64,000 nucleotides of DNA from Streptomyces spiralis (GTDB taxonomy: Bacteria; Actinomycetota; Actinomycetes; Streptomycetales; Streptomycetaceae): assembly GCF_014654675.1 (NCBI RefSeq), contig NZ_BNBC01000051.1:1-64000 (forward strand), given 5' to 3'. Position numbers and translations under genes: made by a program. Below are positions 33,899 to 41,654 of this stretch, piece after piece (the stretch's first letter is position 1; the number at the start of each line of letters is the position of its first letter). The notes beneath the pieces were generated by a model. That model did no database searches. It was not told the DNA's origin and saw only the letters and a program-made list of their open reading frames with translations.

Positions 33899-33972
33899 GG
33901 GGTCGGCCCGTGGAGCTGGGGTGACTGCCTCGCTGTGGATCTGGATGCCGGCCTCGTAGGCCGCCCCGCCCG

Positions 33973-34311
33973 TCAGGCGTTGGCCTTCTCGTAGGCCTCG
34001 CGGATGGACGCGGGGACACGGCCGCGGTCGTTGACCTCGTAGCCGTTCTCCTTCGCCCAGGCACGGATCTGCGCCGTGTCCTGGCTGCCGCCGGCAGCGG
34101 CGGCGCGCGCCTTTCCACGTCCGCCGGAAGCGCGGCCCCCGGTACGACGGCCGCTCTTGACGTACGGCTCGAGAAGGCCGCGGAGCTTGTCCGCATTGGT
34201 GGTGGTGAGATCGATCTCGTAAGTCTTGCCGTCCAACGCGAACGTCACGGTCTCGTCCGCCTCGCCGCCGTCGAGGTCGTCGACAAGAAGGACCTGAACC
34301 TTCTGTGCCAC
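33973..34311 (-). CDS. lsr2: Nucleoid-associated silencer Lsr2
   Basis: Binds AT-rich DNA and silences foreign and specialised genes, the actinobacterial counterpart of H-NS. The 112-residue protein has the N-terminal dimerisation domain (AQKVQVLLVDDLDGGEADET, TFALDGKTYEIDLT), a basic Gly/Arg/Ala linker, and the C-terminal DNA-binding domain with the AT-hook-like RGR (NDRGRVPASIREAYEKA). The GTG at 34311 follows AAAGGAAAT and begins the conserved MAQKVQV; the ATG at 34326 would add five residues. A promoter with a palindrome in its spacer is upstream. Confidence 0.95.
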   Translation of the reverse strand: MAQKVQVLLVDDLDGGEADETVTFALDGKTYEIDLTTTNADKLRGLLEPYVKSGRRTGGRASGGRGKARAAAAGGSQDTAQIRAWAKENGYEVNDRGRVPASIREAYEKANA

Positions 34312-34377
34312 CGGATTTCCTTTCATCGATAACGTGAGGGTCGGGGTTGGTCGGCGTCCGCCGTTTCGCCGCCCCTT

Positions 34378-34406
34378 GATATATGCAGTACTGCAGTACG
34401 TCGGAA
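34378..34406 (-). promoter_or_regulatory. lsr2 promoter with palindromic spacer
   Basis: On the minus strand TTCCGA (34406-34401) and TATATC (34383-34378) are 17 bp apart, giving a leader of about 60 bases before lsr2. The spacer holds the perfect palindromes TGCAGTACTGCA (34384-34395) and GTACTGCAGTAC (34388-34399). The surrounding DNA is unusually AT-rich, which would suit Lsr2 autoregulation. Confidence 0.45.
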
Positions 34407-34562
34407 AGCAAACCGCTTTTGCGGGAAAAACACAAACCCCTGGGAGAGACCGGACCCTCGGCCCCGACCGGAAACATGCGCGTTTCGGACATAGGGGTTC
34501 CCCGGGGGTTCGCTCGGGGTTCCTCCGGGTTCCCTCCGGCTTCCTGCGGAGGTCCGCGGCGA

Positions 34563-35096
34563 TCACAGATGCAGAAGCATCCGGCTGTTGCCCAGGGTGT
34601 TCGGTTTCACTCGTTCGAGACCGAGGAACTCCGCGACGCCCTCGTCATAGGAACGCAGCAGCTCGGCGTAGACGTCGGTGTCGACGGGCGTCTCACCGAT
34701 CTCCACGAAGCCGTGCTTCCCGAAGAAGTCGACTTCGAAGGTCAGGCAGAATACGCGGCGAACGCCGAGCCAGCGTGCGGTCTGCAGCAACTTCTCCAGC
34801 AACTGATGGCCGACGCCGGCGCCCTTGAGGCCCGGCTTCACCGCGAGAGTGCGCACTTCCGCCAGGTCTTCCCACATCACGTGCAGGGCGCCGCAGCCGA
34901 CGACCTCGGCGTTGTCGTCCCGTTCGGCCACCCAGAACTCCTGGATGTCCTCGTAAAGCGTCACCGTCGCTTTGTCGAGCAGGATGCCGCCGCGGACGTA
35001 GGCGTCCAGCAGCCGGCGCACGGCCGGGACATCGCTGGTCCGGGCCCGCCGGACGGTGATGGCTTTTGCGGAGACTTCGGGTCGCGCTGCGGACAT
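34563..35096 (-). CDS. argA: Amino-acid N-acetyltransferase, GNAT type
   Basis: The 177-residue GNAT protein has the acetyl-CoA loop LKGAGVGHQLLEKLLQ, the preceding VRTLAVKP strand, and a C-terminal FFGKHGFVEIGE segment. It matches the short N-acetylglutamate synthase group of actinobacteria (ArgA of M. tuberculosis type), which acetylates glutamate or glutamine for arginine synthesis. No arginine genes are adjacent, so the assignment rests on the domain alone. It lies directly downstream (10 bp) of the BlaI-type regulator gene and is probably co-transcribed with it. Confidence 0.78.
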   Translation of the reverse strand: MSAARPEVSAKAITVRRARTSDVPAVRRLLDAYVRGGILLDKATVTLYEDIQEFWVAERDDNAEVVGCGALHVMWEDLAEVRTLAVKPGLKGAGVGHQLLEKLLQTARWLGVRRVFCLTFEVDFFGKHGFVEIGETPVDTDVYAELLRSYDEGVAEFLGLERVKPNTLGNSRMLLHL

Positions 35097-35105
35097 GAGC
35101 GGACG

Positions 35106-35699
35106 CTATCGCCCGCGGCCGCCCTGTGCCGAGCCGGGGTTCTGGTCGCCGGTTTCGGTGGCATCGGCGGATTCGGCGGGCCGGGAGGTTTCGGGGGGCG
35201 GGGCGGCTTCGGCGGTATCCGGGACTTCGCCGACGACTTCGGTCGTCTCTGCGGGCGCTTCTTCGCCGGGCCCTTCGGCAGGTTCTCCCGAGGACTCCGC
35301 GCGGGGCTCTTCCGCCGTGCCTTCCGAGGTGCCTTCGACGACCCGCAGGGCATCGCGCAGAGCGCGCCGCTGTTCGTCGCTCATCATGCCGAAGAAGGCG
35401 ACGAGAGCGGCGGCGGGGTTGTCGCTCTGGGACCATGCGTCGTTCATCAGTGCGGCGGCGTAGGCGGCCCGGGTGGAGACCGCCTCATATCGGTAGGCCC
35501 GGCCCTCCGCTTCGCGGCGTACCCAGCCCTTCTGATGGAGGTTGTCCAAAACGGTCATCACCGTGGTGTACGCGATGGACCGTTCCTTCTGAAGGTCTTC
35601 CAGGACTTCTCGAACGGTCACCGGGCGGTTCCACTTCCATACCCGCGTCATGACCGAGTCTTCGAGTTCTCCCAAGGGGCGAGGCACAACTCCGACCAT
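35106..35699 (-). CDS. BlaI/MecI/CopY-family regulator with acidic tail
   Basis: The 197-residue protein has a winged helix (LGELEDSVMTRVWKWNRPVT, SIAYTTVMTVLDNLHQKGWV, YEAVSTRAAYAAALMNDAW) followed by about 70 residues very rich in Glu, Ala, Pro and Thr. The tail is not part of the family. BlaI proteins are usually released by a BlaR1 protease sensor, but none is encoded here, so the trigger is unknown. The ATG at 35699 opens the conserved LGELE start. The GNAT gene follows after 10 bp. Confidence 0.88.
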   Translation of the reverse strand: MVGVVPRPLGELEDSVMTRVWKWNRPVTVREVLEDLQKERSIAYTTVMTVLDNLHQKGWVRREAEGRAYRYEAVSTRAAYAAALMNDAWSQSDNPAAALVAFFGMMSDEQRRALRDALRVVEGTSEGTAEEPRAESSGEPAEGPGEEAPAETTEVVGEVPDTAEAAPPPETSRPAESADATETGDQNPGSAQGGRGR

Positions 35700-35825
35700 A
35701 GTGGGAGATGCCGGTTACTGCGTACCGGACGTGCGCTTCATCGTGCGAATGCGAACAAAAAGGGCGCACAACTCGGTGGCGGTGCTCTCCGTGGGCCATC
35801 GAGTCGTGCGCCGGGAAGGGGCGGG

Positions 35826-36011
35826 TCAGGCCTCGGTGGAGGTGCCGCCCGCGGCCGACGGGCCGCTCTGCACGCGCGCCATGGCGGCGTCCACGGCGGC
35901 GTCCTCCTTGGCCTTGGCGGCCCCGCCCTGGGTCTTCACGATCACCCTGACCAGGGCGATGAAGAACGCGGCCATGACGACCGGCGGAACGAGTGCGGAG
36001 ACGTAGTCCAT
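35826..36011 (-). CDS. Small single-span membrane protein
   Basis: A 61-residue protein: one N-terminal membrane span (VPPVVMAAFFIALVRVIV) and a cytoplasmic tail rich in Ala, Lys and Glu (KAKEDAAVDAAMARVQ), which may form a short coiled coil. Function unknown. The ATG at 36011 is chosen because it directly precedes the span; an upstream GTG-type start is possible. Confidence 0.65.
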   Translation of the reverse strand: MDYVSALVPPVVMAAFFIALVRVIVKTQGGAAKAKEDAAVDAAMARVQSGPSAAGGTSTEA

Positions 36012-36066
36012 GGCTCCAGGGTAGCCACGGGGCCGGGACAAACAGGGGCGGGGTGGTCCGGAGGCA

Positions 36067-36786
36067 CTACACCGCGGCGAGTCGCTGCTGCGGCGGGCTC
36101 TGCGGGGTCTGCGGGTCTCCGGACGGCGGGCTGGGCCTGCGGCGCGGAAACACCTCGCCCGGGGTGGGAACGGGGCGGCGGGCCGGTTTCGGCGCCCCCG
36201 GGGCGGGCGCCGGTTCGGGCCGGGCCGGGGCGGGGCGCTCGCCGGGCTTGGGCGCGGGCGCCGGCTTGCGGGAGGGTTCCTTGCCGGTCTCGCCGCCCTG
36301 AGCGCCCCTGGCTCCCGGCAGACCGCGCGGGAGGCCCTCGGGAACGACCCTGAGGGGCCTCAGAGGGCTGCGGGAGGCCGGCACGGTGTGTGCGGGGGCC
36401 GGGGTGGCCGGGGTGACGCCCTGCGCCCGGCAGCGGCGCAGGAGGGCAGCGGCGGCCGGGCTGCCGCGCAGGGCGCCCAGCGCGGCGAGGTCGTCGGGGC
36501 CGGGCCGGTACCCGGCGCCCAGCGCCTCCTCCAGGAGCGCGCAGTAGCCGGCGGCCGCGCCGGGCAGGGCGTCGCGGTAACGAGCGAGATCGGCCAGCAG
36601 GAACGCGCGCAGCCGGGCACCCTCGCGCATCGCCTCGTCGAGCGACTCGGCGAGGCGGAGGCAGTCCTGCACGTCCTCGGCGCAGGCGGGACGCAGATGA
36701 AGGGCAACGGCGAGGGCACGACGGAGCACACGCAGCTCCTCCGCACCGAACGCCACGCCGCCGCGAGTTCCGTATGGCATGGGCAT
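36067..36786 (-). CDS. Helical hypothetical protein with Pro-rich tail
   Basis: The 239-residue protein is not recognised. Residues about 10-125 are helical and Ala/Leu-rich (EELRVLRRALAVALHL, CAEDVQDCLRLAESLDEAMRE, LLADLARYRDALPGAAAGYC), and the remaining half is a basic Pro/Ala-rich disordered tail. Streptomycetes carry such proteins near coaX. The ATG at 36786 follows TATGGT by six bases, a leaderless pattern. It lies downstream of the CoA/NAD operon but behind a strong terminator. Confidence 0.7.
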   Translation of the reverse strand: MPMPYGTRGGVAFGAEELRVLRRALAVALHLRPACAEDVQDCLRLAESLDEAMREGARLRAFLLADLARYRDALPGAAAGYCALLEEALGAGYRPGPDDLAALGALRGSPAAAALLRRCRAQGVTPATPAPAHTVPASRSPLRPLRVVPEGLPRGLPGARGAQGGETGKEPSRKPAPAPKPGERPAPARPEPAPAPGAPKPARRPVPTPGEVFPRRRPSPPSGDPQTPQSPPQQRLAAV

Positions 36787-36853
36787 ACGGCGACCATACG
36801 CGCTAATCAGACAAATTCGACATAAGCCACGGGCGTGGCGCCCGGCTACGTCC

Positions 36854-36889
36854 CCCGGGGGCCGGCCAGGCTCCTGGCCGACCCCCGGG
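36854..36889 (-). terminator. Terminator of the CoA/NAD cofactor operon
   Basis: A 17-bp stem with one mismatch (36854-36870 with 36873-36889) sits 17 bases after the coaX stop. It ends the long leftward operon. Confidence 0.85.
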
Positions 36890-36906
36890 TCGGAGGCGGG
36901 GCGGTG

Positions 36907-37704
36907 CTACATGCGGGAGATGTTGCGCTCGTAGACCAGGCGGAGGCCGATCAGGGTCAGCCAGGGCTCGTGTTCGTCGATCACGGACGACTCGCCGAGC
37001 ACCATCGGGGCCAGGCCGCCGGTGGCGATCACGGTGACGTCGTCGGGGTCGTCGGACAGCTCGCGGGCCATCCGGCCCACCACGCCGTCGACCTGCCCGG
37101 CGAACCCGTAGACGATGCCCGCCTGCATCGCCTCGACCGTGTTCTTGCCGATCACGCTGCGCGGCCGGGCCACCTCGATCTTGCGCAGCTGCGCGCCCTT
37201 GACGCCGAGGGCGTCGACGGAGATCTCGATACCGGGGGCGATGACGCCACCGATGTACTCCCCGCGCGCGGACACCGCGTCGAACGTCGTCGCCGTACCG
37301 AAGTCGACGACGATCGCCGGGCCGCCGTAGAGCTCGACGGCGGCGACCGCGTTGATGATGCGGTCGGCGCCGACCTCCTTGGGGTTGTCGGTCAGGATCG
37401 GCACGCCGGTCTTGACGCCCGGCTCGACGAGGACGGCCGGTACGTCGCCGTAGTAGCGCCGCGTCACCTCGCGCAGCTCGTGCAGCACCGACGGCACGGT
37501 CGCGCAGATCGCGATGCCGTCGATGCCGTCGCCCAGCTCCTCGCCGAGCAGCGGGTGCATGCCCATCAGGCCCTGAAGGAGCACCGCCAGCTCGTCGGCC
37601 GTGCGGCGGGCGTCGGTGGAGATGCGCCAGTGCTCGACGATGTCCTCGCCGTCGAACAGGCCGAGGACCGTTTGCGTGTTGCCTACGTCGATGGTCAGGA
37701 GCAT
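36907..37704 (-). CDS. coaX: Type III pantothenate kinase
   Basis: Phosphorylates pantothenate, the first committed step to coenzyme A. The 265-residue ASKHA-fold enzyme has the phosphate loop LTIDVGNTQTVLGLF at the N-terminus, the pantothenate-binding VGADRIINAVAA, the FGTATTFDAV motif and the C-terminal VIATGGLAPMV. It is the last gene of the operon and begins eight bases after nadC, two genes downstream of panC, which makes its substrate. The type III enzyme does not respond to CoA feedback. Confidence 0.95.
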   Translation of the reverse strand: MLLTIDVGNTQTVLGLFDGEDIVEHWRISTDARRTADELAVLLQGLMGMHPLLGEELGDGIDGIAICATVPSVLHELREVTRRYYGDVPAVLVEPGVKTGVPILTDNPKEVGADRIINAVAAVELYGGPAIVVDFGTATTFDAVSARGEYIGGVIAPGIEISVDALGVKGAQLRKIEVARPRSVIGKNTVEAMQAGIVYGFAGQVDGVVGRMARELSDDPDDVTVIATGGLAPMVLGESSVIDEHEPWLTLIGLRLVYERNISRM

Positions 37705-37712
37705 GGCCGGTG

Positions 37713-38699
37713 CTACTCCGCCTCGCGCAGGTCCAGGCCGATGTCCAGGATCGGCGAGGAGTGGGTGAGGGCCCCCACGGCCAGGAAGTCGACACCGGTC
37801 TCGGCGTACGCCCGGGCGTTGTCCAGGGTGAGCCGGCCCGACGCCTCCAGCTGCGCACGTCCGTCGACGATCGCGACGGCCTCCTCGCACTCGATGGGCG
37901 TGAAGTTGTCCAGCAGGATCAGGTCGGCGCCCGCGTCGACGACCTCCCGAAGCTGGTGCAGGGTGTCGACCTCGACCTCGATCGGCACGTCCGGGAAGGC
38001 CTCCCGTACGGACTTGAAGGCCGCCGCGACGCCGCCGGCCGCGACCACGTGGTTGTCCTTGACCAGCGCCGCGTCCGACAGGGACATGCGGTGGTTCACG
38101 CCGCCGCCGCAGCGGACGGCGAACTTCTCCAGGGAGCGCAGGCCGGGCGTCGTCTTGCGGGTGTCGCGCACCTTGGCCCCGGTGCCCTCCAGGACGTCCG
38201 CCCACGCGCGCGTGGCGGTCGCGATGCCGGACAGCCGGCAGAGCAGGTTCAGGGCGCTGCGCTCGGCGGTCAGCAGGTCACGCGTGCGCGTGGTGACCGA
38301 CAGCAGCTTCTGCCCGGCCTCCACGCGGTCGCCGTCCAGGACGTGCCGCTCCACCTCGAACTCGTCCGTGCAGACGACCGAGAGGACCGCCTCGGCGACC
38401 CGCAGACCGGCCACCACGCCGGCCTCGCGTGCCGTGAAGTCACCGGTGGCCACGGCGTCCTCGGGGATGGTCGCCACGGTCGTGACGTCCACGCCGTGCG
38501 CGAGGTCCTCCTGGATGGCGACGTTCGCGAGGTCCTCGACCTCGACGGGGTCGAGGCCGGCGTCCACCAGCAGCTGGGCGAGCGCGGGGTCGAGCCCGCA
38601 CTCCAGGTACTCCTCGTCTCCGTCCGCGCCGCAGGCACAGCCGTCGCCGCAGCCGCCGTTCGAGGCGAGGGGAAGGTCGTCGGTGCTCACTTGTGTCAC
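37713..38699 (-). CDS. nadC: Nicotinate-nucleotide pyrophosphorylase (quinolinate phosphoribosyltransferase)
   Basis: Converts quinolinate and PRPP to nicotinate mononucleotide in de novo NAD synthesis. The 328-residue protein has the family core: AIQEDLAHGVDVTT, RTRDLLTAERSALNLLCRLS, RDTRKTTPGLRSLEKFAV, NHRMSLSDAALVKDNH and IEVEVDTLHQ. Unusual is a 40-residue N-terminal extension with a Cys cluster (C17, C21, C23, C34). The GTG at 38699 overlaps the nadB stop by four bases; GTG 38690 is an alternative. coaX follows directly. Confidence 0.95.
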   Translation of the reverse strand: MTQVSTDDLPLASNGGCGDGCACGADGDEEYLECGLDPALAQLLVDAGLDPVEVEDLANVAIQEDLAHGVDVTTVATIPEDAVATGDFTAREAGVVAGLRVAEAVLSVVCTDEFEVERHVLDGDRVEAGQKLLSVTTRTRDLLTAERSALNLLCRLSGIATATRAWADVLEGTGAKVRDTRKTTPGLRSLEKFAVRCGGGVNHRMSLSDAALVKDNHVVAAGGVAAAFKSVREAFPDVPIEVEVDTLHQLREVVDAGADLILLDNFTPIECEEAVAIVDGRAQLEASGRLTLDNARAYAETGVDFLAVGALTHSSPILDIGLDLREAE

Positions 38700-40429
38700 T
38701 GCTCCTGGGGACGGCGGGGCGCGGAGGCCTCGGTGCGGGTCGGGGGGAAGTGGGCGGTCGCCGTGGTGTCCACGGTGGGCGTCCGGTCGGGGTTCAGACG
38801 TACGACGATGTGGCGGCGCCAGTGGGTGTCATCGCGCTCGGGGCGGTCCTCGCGCCAGTGGCAGCCGCGGGTCTCCTCACGCAGCCGTGCGGCGGCGACC
38901 AGGACGCGGGCCACGCACAGGAGGTTGGTGGCCTCCCAGGTGTCCACGCCCGGCTCGGCGGTCTTGCCGTTCTCGTCGAGGGCGCCACGGGCCTCGGCGT
39001 GCAGCTGTTCGAGCTGGTCGGCCGCCCTGGCCAGGGACTCGGCCGAGCGCAGCACACCCGCGCCCTCGCTCATGATCCGCTGGATCGCGAACCGGGTCTC
39101 GGGGGCGAGCAGGGGGTGCGCGGGCTGCTCGGAGTACGGGACGGGCTGCGGCACGCGCGCGTGCAGGCCGCTCTCCGACCGCTCGCGGGCGATGTCGGCG
39201 GCGATCCGCTCGGCGTAGACCAGCCCCTCCAGCAGGGAGTTGGAGGCGAGCCGGTTGGCACCGTGCACACCGGTGCAGGCGACCTCTCCGCACGCGTACA
39301 GGCCGGGCACGGTGGTCCGGCCGTGGGCGTCCGTGCGCACGCCTCCGGAGGCGTAGTGGGCCGCCGGGGCGATCGGGATGGGGTCGGTGACCGGGTCGAT
39401 GCCGTGGGCCCGGCAGGCGGCCAGGATCGTCGGGAAGCGCTGCTCCCACATCTCGGCGCCGAAGTGCCGGGCGTCGAGGAACATGTGCTCGGCGTCCTGC
39501 TCCAGCATGCGGCGCAGGATGCCCTTGGCGACGATGTCCCGGGGCGCGAGCTCGGCCAGCTCGTGCTGTCCGACCATGAAGCGCACGCCGTCGGCGTCGA
39601 CCAGGTGGGCGCCCTCGCCGCGCACCGCCTCGGAGACGAGGGGCTGCTGGCCCTCGGCGTCGGGGCCGAGGAAGAGCACCGTCGGGTGGAACTGGACGAA
39701 CTCCAGGTCGGAGACCTCCGCGCCCGCGCGCAGGGCGAGCGCCACGCCGTCACCGGTGGACACGGACGGGTTCGTGGTCGCGGAGAAGACCTGGCCCATG
39801 CCGCCGGTGGCGAGGACCACGGTGGGCGCGTGGACGGCGCCCACGCCGTCGTGCTGGCCCTCGCCCATGACGTGCAGGCTCACGCCGGCGGTACGGCCGT
39901 CGGCGTCCGTGAGCAGGTCCAGGACGAGCGCGTTCTCGATCGTGCGCAGTCCACGCGCGCGTACGGCCTCGACGAGCGCCCGGGAGATCTCCGCGCCGGT
40001 CGCGTCACCGCCCGCGTGCGCGATACGGCGGCGGTGGTGGCCGCCCTCACGGGTGAGCGCCAGCCCTCCTTCGGAGGACTCGTCGAAGTGTGCGCCGGTG
40101 TCGATCAGCCGGCGTACGGCGTCGGGGCCCTCGGTGACGAGGATCCGTACGGCCTCCTCGTCGCACAGGCCGGCGCCGGCCACCAGGGTGTCGTCCAGGT
40201 GCTGTTCGGGGGTGTCGCCCTCGCCGAGGGCCGCGGCGACGCCGCCCTGGGCCCAGCGGGTGGATCCGTCGTCGAGGCGGGCCTTGGTGACGACCACCGT
40301 GTCCAGGCCGGCGGCCTCGCAGCGCAGGGCGGCGGTGAGGCCGGCGACGCCGGAGCCGACGACCACGACGTCCGCGGCGATCGACCACCCGGGCGCGGGG
40401 GCGTGCAGTCGTATGCCTGTGCTGGTCAC
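38696..40429 (-). CDS. nadB: L-aspartate oxidase
   Basis: FAD enzyme that oxidises aspartate to iminoaspartate, the first step of bacterial NAD synthesis. The 577-residue protein has the FAD fold (VVVGSGVAGLTAALRCEAAG), substrate-site segments WAQGGVAAALG and FVQFHPTVL, the capping region, and the C-terminal helical domain with RIMSEGAGVLRS. It overlaps panC by four bases upstream and nadC by four downstream. Quinolinate synthase (nadA), the middle step, is not in the window. Confidence 0.96.
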   Translation of the reverse strand: MTSTGIRLHAPAPGWSIAADVVVVGSGVAGLTAALRCEAAGLDTVVVTKARLDDGSTRWAQGGVAAALGEGDTPEQHLDDTLVAGAGLCDEEAVRILVTEGPDAVRRLIDTGAHFDESSEGGLALTREGGHHRRRIAHAGGDATGAEISRALVEAVRARGLRTIENALVLDLLTDADGRTAGVSLHVMGEGQHDGVGAVHAPTVVLATGGMGQVFSATTNPSVSTGDGVALALRAGAEVSDLEFVQFHPTVLFLGPDAEGQQPLVSEAVRGEGAHLVDADGVRFMVGQHELAELAPRDIVAKGILRRMLEQDAEHMFLDARHFGAEMWEQRFPTILAACRAHGIDPVTDPIPIAPAAHYASGGVRTDAHGRTTVPGLYACGEVACTGVHGANRLASNSLLEGLVYAERIAADIARERSESGLHARVPQPVPYSEQPAHPLLAPETRFAIQRIMSEGAGVLRSAESLARAADQLEQLHAEARGALDENGKTAEPGVDTWEATNLLCVARVLVAAARLREETRGCHWREDRPERDDTHWRRHIVVRLNPDRTPTVDTTATAHFPPTRTEASAPRRPQEQ

Positions 40430-41463
40430 GAGGCGGCTCCGAGGGTTCCGTGAGTTGCGTGGGATGTGCGGGGTTCGTGGGCCCCGAAGGTGAGGGGCAG
40501 GTTGTCGATCAGCCGGGTGGACCCGACCCGGGCGGCGACGGCGAGGACCGCCTCGCCGGTGAAGTCGTCCCCTATCTCGGTGAAGTCGGAGGGGTCGACC
40601 AGGGCCAGGTAGTCGAGCTCCAGCGGCGGGTCGAGACGGACGGCGTCGTCGAGGACCAGCCGGGCTGCCGCGCGGACGGCCGCTGCCGCCCCGGGGGACG
40701 CCTTGGCGACGGCGGCGGCGTCGGCCGCCGCGCGGGACTCCCCCAGCGCGCTCAGGGCCTCGGCACGCGCGCGTGTGGAGGGCACTTCGCGGGCCCGCGC
40801 GCGCAGCGCCTCCTGGGCGGCATGCCGGTCCCGGCCCGCGAACAGGGCCCGGGACAGGGCGAGGGCGGTGTGCCGCTCCTGCGGGGACAGGTAGCGGTTG
40901 CGGCTGGACAGGGCCAGGCCGTCGTCCTCGCGCACGGTCGGTACGGCGATGACGTCCACGCCGAAGTTGAGATCGCGCACCATGCGCCGGATCAGGGCGA
41001 GCTGCTGGGCGTCCTTCTGACCGTACAGGGCCACGTCGGGGCGGGTGAGGTGCAGCAGCTTGGCGACGACGGTGAGCATGCCGTCGAAGTGGCCGGGCCG
41101 AGAGGCGCCCTCCAGGCGTTCGCCCATGGGGCCCGCGGAGACGCGGACCTGGGGCTCGCCGCCGGGGTAGACCTCCTCCACGGACGGCGCGAACACGACG
41201 TCGGCGCCGGCCTGCTCGGCGACCTTCAGGTCCGCCTCCAGGGTGCGCGGGTAGCGGTCCAGGTCCTCGCCCGCGCCGAACTGCAGCGGGTTGACGAAAA
41301 CGGTGACGACGACCTCGCCCTCGGCGCCGGCGATCTCGCGCGCGGCGCGGATCAGGGTGGCGTGGCCCTCGTGCAGGGCGCCCATGGTCATCACGACGGC
41401 ACGGCGGCCGCCACGCGCGCGTGCGTGCAGCTCGTCGGCGGTGCGCAGCAGAGCTGTGGTCAT
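40426..41463 (-). CDS. panC: Pantothenate synthetase
   Basis: Joins pantoate and beta-alanine with ATP. The 345-residue protein is a class I synthetase relative: MTMGALHEGHATLI contains the HxGH motif, FVNPLQFGAGEDLDRYPRT the pantoate site, YGQKDAQQLALIRRMV and LSSRNRYLSPQER the KMSKS-like region. It is longer than the E. coli enzyme, with an Ala/Arg-rich insert around residue 210. Its ATG overlaps the stop of a 64-codon ORF and its end overlaps nadB. Confidence 0.95.
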   Translation of the reverse strand: MTTALLRTADELHARARGGRRAVVMTMGALHEGHATLIRAAREIAGAEGEVVVTVFVNPLQFGAGEDLDRYPRTLEADLKVAEQAGADVVFAPSVEEVYPGGEPQVRVSAGPMGERLEGASRPGHFDGMLTVVAKLLHLTRPDVALYGQKDAQQLALIRRMVRDLNFGVDVIAVPTVREDDGLALSSRNRYLSPQERHTALALSRALFAGRDRHAAQEALRARAREVPSTRARAEALSALGESRAAADAAAVAKASPGAAAAVRAAARLVLDDAVRLDPPLELDYLALVDPSDFTEIGDDFTGEAVLAVAARVGSTRLIDNLPLTFGAHEPRTSHATHGTLGAAS

Positions 41464-41654
41464 CGGGCGTCTCCGTTCTCGGGCGCCGGGGTCACCGGGC
41501 GGCCCTCCTCTGCGTTCACCGGTGCCACCCGGTTCGTCGAGTGCCCCGTGCCGGTGGGTGCCATCCGGTCCGCCATGTCCGCGGGTGCCGGCCGGGCGGT
41601 GGTGCCCGCGGTCTTCGGCCGCCGCGGGCGCGTCGTGTTCCCCGCGCGGGTCAT
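41460..41654 (-). CDS. Small 64-residue protein inside the cofactor operon
   Basis: The ORF begins MTRAGNTTRPRRPKT and ends with GRPVTPAPENGDAR. It starts within the stop of the upstream DUF2520 gene (ATGA at 41651-41654) and its own stop overlaps the ATG of panC (41460-41463), so it is precisely tiled between two real genes with coupled start-stop sites at both ends. The product is basic at its start, rich in Pro, Thr and Arg, and looks disordered. Function unknown; its translation may serve to couple the upstream gene to panC. Confidence 0.55.
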   Translation of the reverse strand: MTRAGNTTRPRRPKTAGTTARPAPADMADRMAPTGTGHSTNRVAPVNAEEGRPVTPAPENGDAR

